Source of the DNA: JADZEJ01 sp964426815
GTDB lineage: Bacteria > Patescibacteriota > Patescibacteriia > 2-12-FULL-60-25
Assembly (NCBI GenBank): GCA_964426815.1
Contig: CAYRRZ010000017.1
Coordinates: 1-21,698, forward strand
Direction of reading: 5' to 3'
DNA length: 21,698 nt
Position numbers and translations under genes: made by a program. Below the pieces are notes generated by a model. That model ran no database searches and had not been told where the DNA came from. It saw nothing but the letters and a program-made list of their open reading frames with translations. Positions 19,249 to 21,698 of the stretch are shown here, piece by piece (positions within the stretch are counted from its first letter, which is position 1; each line of letters starts with the position of its first letter).

Positions 19249-19755
19249 ATGAAAAGCTCTCACGTTCATTCTCAGTCCATCGCTCCTCAATCGTCGTCAC
19301 TGACGAGACATGAACTCAATGCGGAGCAATCCGCGATGCTCACGCAGGCTCTCCTCAAGGTCGACTTGAGATGCCGCGAGAATCTGACGCCGCTCCTGGC
19401 TGACTGGATCCTGCGTCATTCGGACCTGCGCTTCGACAAGGGTATCGAGAAGCGCATCAAGGCGCTTCTCGAGGATTACCCCAATATCGACGCCGAAGAT
19501 CGGCGTCTTGAGAAGTTGGCTCGGGTTTCGACCCATCGATACCTGTGTGAAACTGGAAAGTCCTGTGCCCCGAGTTCGCTCACGGACGATCTCGATGATC
19601 GGAGCTTTCTCGAGGTGAATATCGCCTACGGGTTCCTGGCTCTGATCTGGCAGGTGAACAAATTCCCTGCCGACATCATCCTCACTCCGCGGGCGATGAC
19701 TCAGCGGTACCCGCTGGTCGAAGTCAACAAGCGGCCGGCCATATCGCCGTGCTGA
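19249..19755 (+). CDS. Uncharacterised 168-residue protein
   Basis: A soluble, mostly helical, charged protein. The Ser/His/Gln-rich start (SSHVHSQS) is followed by amphipathic helices with DKGIEKRIKALLEDYP and EDRRLEKLARVS, then a more hydrophobic segment, FLEVNIAYGFLALIW. No catalytic motif or family is recognised. ATG 19249 lies 14 nt after the predicted transcript start, with GAGG 7 nt before it; the upstream GTG 19219 and ATG 19231 lie in the promoter or before the transcript start and are rejected. It is divergent from the gene at 18594. The GC-rich codon use differs from dedA and rluD. Confidence 0.65.
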   Translation: MKSSHVHSQSIAPQSSSLTRHELNAEQSAMLTQALLKVDLRCRENLTPLLADWILRHSDLRFDKGIEKRIKALLEDYPNIDAEDRRLEKLARVSTHRYLCETGKSCAPSSLTDDLDDRSFLEVNIAYGFLALIWQVNKFPADIILTPRAMTQRYPLVEVNKRPAISPC

Positions 19756-19760
19756 AACAA

Positions 19761-19799
19761 AGCCCCCTACCAAATTCTCGGTCGGGGGCTATTTTGTTT
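19761..19799. terminator. Bidirectional terminator between the genes at 19249 and 19807
   Basis: AGCCCCC (19761-19767) pairs with GGGGGCT (19784-19790). An outer AAACAAA/TTTGTTT pairing lets it serve both convergent genes. Confidence 0.85.
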
Positions 19800-19806
19800 C
19801 TATTTT

Positions 19807-20286
19807 CTAGTTTATGTGTTTCTTCGTCTTTTCTTTTTCGTGTACGGCTCGACGGATAGCTTCATCAAAGGCTTTTTGAATATTGAGATAGACGCGAGCG
19901 GGAGCAAGGGGTTCATCGCGCTTCCCAACAAGTTTATCAAGATTGCCTCGAACAAGATTAACGGTTTTCTCAAAAAAATCACGACTAGTAATGATCTCTA
20001 GTTCTGCATGGGTATTGTGACGTAAGTAATCTTCCTTCGCCTGATCAACAAGACGATGAAGGGTGTCATCTGCTTCAGGGCTTCCCATTTGATAATCAGT
20101 AACAAATAAGCGAGCCATACGGGTTCCGATGGGTTCAGCTTCGCCTTTTTCAACGATTCCGCTCGGAGTTCGATCGCGTTTTTTTACAATTTTGGCCGCC
20201 GCTGCTTCTTGCATTTTTTGCAAGGCAAATCCAGTTGGATTTATAACGGTGTCGGACAGGTCGAGATGAATTGGACGTTCTCGCAT
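19807..20286 (-). CDS. Uncharacterised charged 159-residue protein
   Basis: A soluble, helical, highly charged protein. It starts MRERPIHLDLSD, has a central basic stretch (KIVKKRDRTPSG), and ends in a Lys-rich tail (HEKEKTKKHIN). There is no signal peptide, membrane helix or recognised motif. The frame is open 11 codons further upstream, but that part overlaps a good promoter whose predicted start is 2 nt before ATG 20284-20286, so I use the latter. It diverges from dedA, the two start codons being about 47 bp apart. A nucleic-acid role is possible from the charge but is not supported by a motif. Confidence 0.62.
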   Translation of the reverse strand: MRERPIHLDLSDTVINPTGFALQKMQEAAAAKIVKKRDRTPSGIVEKGEAEPIGTRMARLFVTDYQMGSPEADDTLHRLVDQAKEDYLRHNTHAELEIITSRDFFEKTVNLVRGNLDKLVGKRDEPLAPARVYLNIQKAFDEAIRRAVHEKEKTKKHIN

Positions 20287-20294
20287 ATGTACAG

Positions 20295-20324
20295 ATAGTA
20301 GCATCGTTTGGTTTTCCATGTCAT
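20295..20324 (-). promoter_or_regulatory. Promoter of the gene at 19807
   Basis: Minus-strand ATGACA (20324-20319), 18 nt, TACTAT (20300-20295), with TGC before the -10 making it extended. The predicted start is 2 nt before ATG 20286. Confidence 0.65.
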
Positions 20325-20333
20325 CCTTTTGCT

Positions 20334-20993
20334 ATGCAACAGCTTTTTCTCCATGCGATTGAATTCGTACTTCATATCGATAAACATCTCAATCGATTGA
20401 TCGAGTCATTTGGTATTGGCTCATATGCGATTCTTTTTTTGATCGTCTTTTGTGAAACGGGTTTGGTCGTTACGCCATTTTTACCTGGAGACTCGCTCTT
20501 ATTTACGGCCGGAGCTTTATCAGCTACGGGGAGCTTGAATATTATCGCCTTGCTTATTGTGTTGTCTGTCGCCGCGATCCTAGGGGACTCTGTGAACTAT
20601 TCGATTGGGATGCGTCTTGGGAAAAATGTGTATCGCACCGAACGGTTATTTGGTCTTCCGATTAAGCGCCAGCATTTAGATGATGCGCGCGCTTTCTACG
20701 CGAAGTACGGGAACAAGGCGATTGCCCTTTCTCGCTTCCTGCCAATTCTACGCACCTTGGTGCCATTTGTGGCGGGCGTTGGTGCTATGCCATATCGAAC
20801 CTTCTTGGTTTCGAATGTGATCGGTGGTTTGGTCTGGGTGCATGTGTTTACGCTTGGGGGATATTTTTTTGGAAATATTCCAATCGTCAAACAAAACTTT
20901 GGCTATGTAGTGATTGGTATGATTGGCGTCTCGCTCTTGCCAGTCATCATTGAATTCCTGCGCGTTCAATTCCAAAAGAAGCCAACAGTATGA
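20334..20993 (+). CDS. DedA-family membrane protein
   Basis: A 219-residue integral membrane protein of the DedA/VTT (SNARE-associated) family, members of which are linked to lipid carrier flipping and membrane homeostasis. Signatures are E-T-G followed by FLPGDSLLFTAG, LGDSVNYSIG, and the segment RFLPILRTLVPFVAG with its conserved Arg residues, then GGLVWV and GYFFG. Four or five hydrophobic helices are visible. The frame is open 21 codons upstream through the divergent promoter, so ATG 20334 (MQQLF) is preferred; no clear promoter or ribosome-binding site was found for it. Its TGA overlaps the start of the next gene (ATGA at 20990-20993), indicating cotranslation. Confidence 0.93.
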   Translation: MQQLFLHAIEFVLHIDKHLNRLIESFGIGSYAILFLIVFCETGLVVTPFLPGDSLLFTAGALSATGSLNIIALLIVLSVAAILGDSVNYSIGMRLGKNVYRTERLFGLPIKRQHLDDARAFYAKYGNKAIALSRFLPILRTLVPFVAGVGAMPYRTFLVSNVIGGLVWVHVFTLGGYFFGNIPIVKQNFGYVVIGMIGVSLLPVIIEFLRVQFQKKPTV

Positions 20994-21698
20994 AATTCTG
21001 TGCTCCGATTGTAGGCGCTTCACTTGCTCTAAGCCTTGTCTCCATCGGTGTGCCGATAGCGAGTTTTGCTGCCGTACAAACCAAGGCGATCTATGCAGCG
21101 CCACGCGGTTTGCCGGAGTTTATTGAGCCGGGAAAAAGCGCACTGGTTCAAGTGCATATTGATCGAAAGTTTTTATCTTCTCCGTGGATTCGTCTCCGCG
21201 CACAGCCAACAGCTGGGATCACGATTCAAAGCTTGCCAACCTGGACCAAGGCGAATGACATTTCTTTTCGGGTAACGGTTTCAAAAACAACAAAAGCAAC
21301 CGAGGCAAAATTGAACCTGAGTCTCATTCAAGCGGGGCTTACGGCGCGTCTGCCACTTGCATTTAACATTGGTAAACCAAAACCAGTCGCTCCAGTTCCA
21401 AAGCCGGTGGAACCATCAACTCCGCCCGCAAGTGGCGCAGCCCCGGTCGTCCAAGGTTGTCAGATTTTTCCACAAAACAATCCGTGGAATCAAGATATTT
21501 CAAAAGCGCTCACGCATTGGAATTCAGATGCCTATATTTCGTCGATTGGATTAACACGAACCCTTCATCCAGACTTTGGTGAAAATCAAGAATACGGCAT
21601 TCCGGTAACCATCGCCTCAGCAGATACCAAAGATGTGCCGATCCGCTTTACCGACTATGGCGATGAAAGTGATTCCGGACCATATCCAATTCCGGATT
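20990..21698 (+). CDS. Secreted protein with CxIFPxxNPWNxDIS domain (partial, runs off the end)
   Basis: Open to the window edge: 236 codons are visible with no stop. The signal peptide is about 1-27 (KFCAPIVGASLALSLVS..., ending SFAA). A beta-rich domain (about 28-127) follows, then a Pro-rich linker (about 128-155, KPKPVAPVPKPVEPS). A domain then begins with CQIFPQNNPWNQDIS, SDAYISSIG, LHPDFG and YGIPVTIA. I recognise this last pattern from uncharacterised secreted proteins of many bacteria, but no function is known to me. It is translationally coupled to dedA through a 4-nt overlap. A cell-surface binding or hydrolase-accessory role is possible; no catalytic residues can be named. Confidence 0.82.
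   Translation, partial: MKFCAPIVGASLALSLVSIGVPIASFAAVQTKAIYAAPRGLPEFIEPGKSALVQVHIDRKFLSSPWIRLRAQPTAGITIQSLPTWTKANDISFRVTVSKTTKATEAKLNLSLIQAGLTARLPLAFNIGKPKPVAPVPKPVEPSTPPASGAAPVVQGCQIFPQNNPWNQDISKALTHWNSDAYISSIGLTRTLHPDFGENQEYGIPVTIASADTKDVPIRFTDYGDESDSGPYPIPD

Noticed and set aside
1..21698. CRISPR array, insertion sequence, toxin-antitoxin pair or integrated element
   Set aside because: No spaced direct repeats, transposase or integrase motifs, or short overlapping toxin-antitoxin-like pair could be seen; the only long direct repeat is the gap-flanking 55-mer.
1..21698. Alternative genetic code with UGA as glycine, as in some CPR groups
   Set aside because: Several genes end in TGA followed directly by terminators or the next start, and conserved glycines are coded by GGN throughout.

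Overview
The window looks like part of a Patescibacteria/CPR genome, most likely of the Parcubacteria group. This is inferred from gene content, since there is no 16S gene here. Supporting signs are an RNase J with a long basic N-terminal tail, a VirB2-like 'pilin' membrane hairpin inside a cysteine-rich secreted protein, an S-layer-like secreted protein with the aromatic 'FPNEKVYFTW' module seen in CPR surface proteins, very compact intergenic regions, and many uncharacterised short genes. UGA is a normal stop (genes ending at 110, 721, 19755 and 20993), so the recoded Gracilibacteria/Absconditabacteria are excluded. The window also contains a 100-N scaffold gap flanked by an exact 55-nt duplicate, which looks like an assembly junction inside a tRNA-Leu gene.

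Layout. 1-780: end of an unknown gene, then a small two-helix membrane protein; each ends in a strong hairpin terminator. 789-2589 (minus): trpS and pyrF, separated by pyrF's terminator. 2728-3063: a single-pass membrane protein with a short coiled coil. 3111-5219 (minus): RNase J. 5220-5820: 600 nt without a convincing gene. 5821-6354: uncharacterised gene. 6488-6729: tRNA-Leu(CAG), gap and partial tRNA copy. 6856-9044 (minus): membrane-anchored family-5 solute-binding protein and secG. 9122-14787: DsbA-like thiol oxidoreductase, a 32-cysteine membrane protein starting 1 nt after it, and uvrA. 14829-15707: S-layer-like protein. 15758-16093 (minus): rplS. 16363-16956: isolated secreted protein. 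16986-18508 (minus): rluD-type pseudouridine synthase and gmk, overlapping by 4 nt. 18594-19755: two uncharacterised divergent genes. 19807-20286 (minus): uncharacterised. 20334-21698: DedA protein overlapping a secreted protein that runs off the end.

How the parts work together. Most housekeeping genes are single units. Two pairings look functional: the DsbA-like protein with the cysteine-rich protein (the oxidase next to a likely disulfide-rich client), and DedA with the secreted protein (ATGA overlap). The clearest regulatory theme is promoters whose -10 box ends 7-9 nt before the start codon, often as an extended -10 (TGn). This predicts leaderless or nearly leaderless mRNAs for several genes. 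Only pyrF and the divergent 18594/19249 pair (with weaker hints at 266) show a Shine-Dalgarno sequence. No CRISPR array, insertion sequence, toxin-antitoxin pair or defence system was recognised. The best candidates for something undescribed are the DsbA/32-cysteine protein unit, the terminator with a promoter in its loop at 14792-14858, the face-to-face -35 boxes at 19191-19205, and an RNase J whose usual motif-C histidine is a glutamate.
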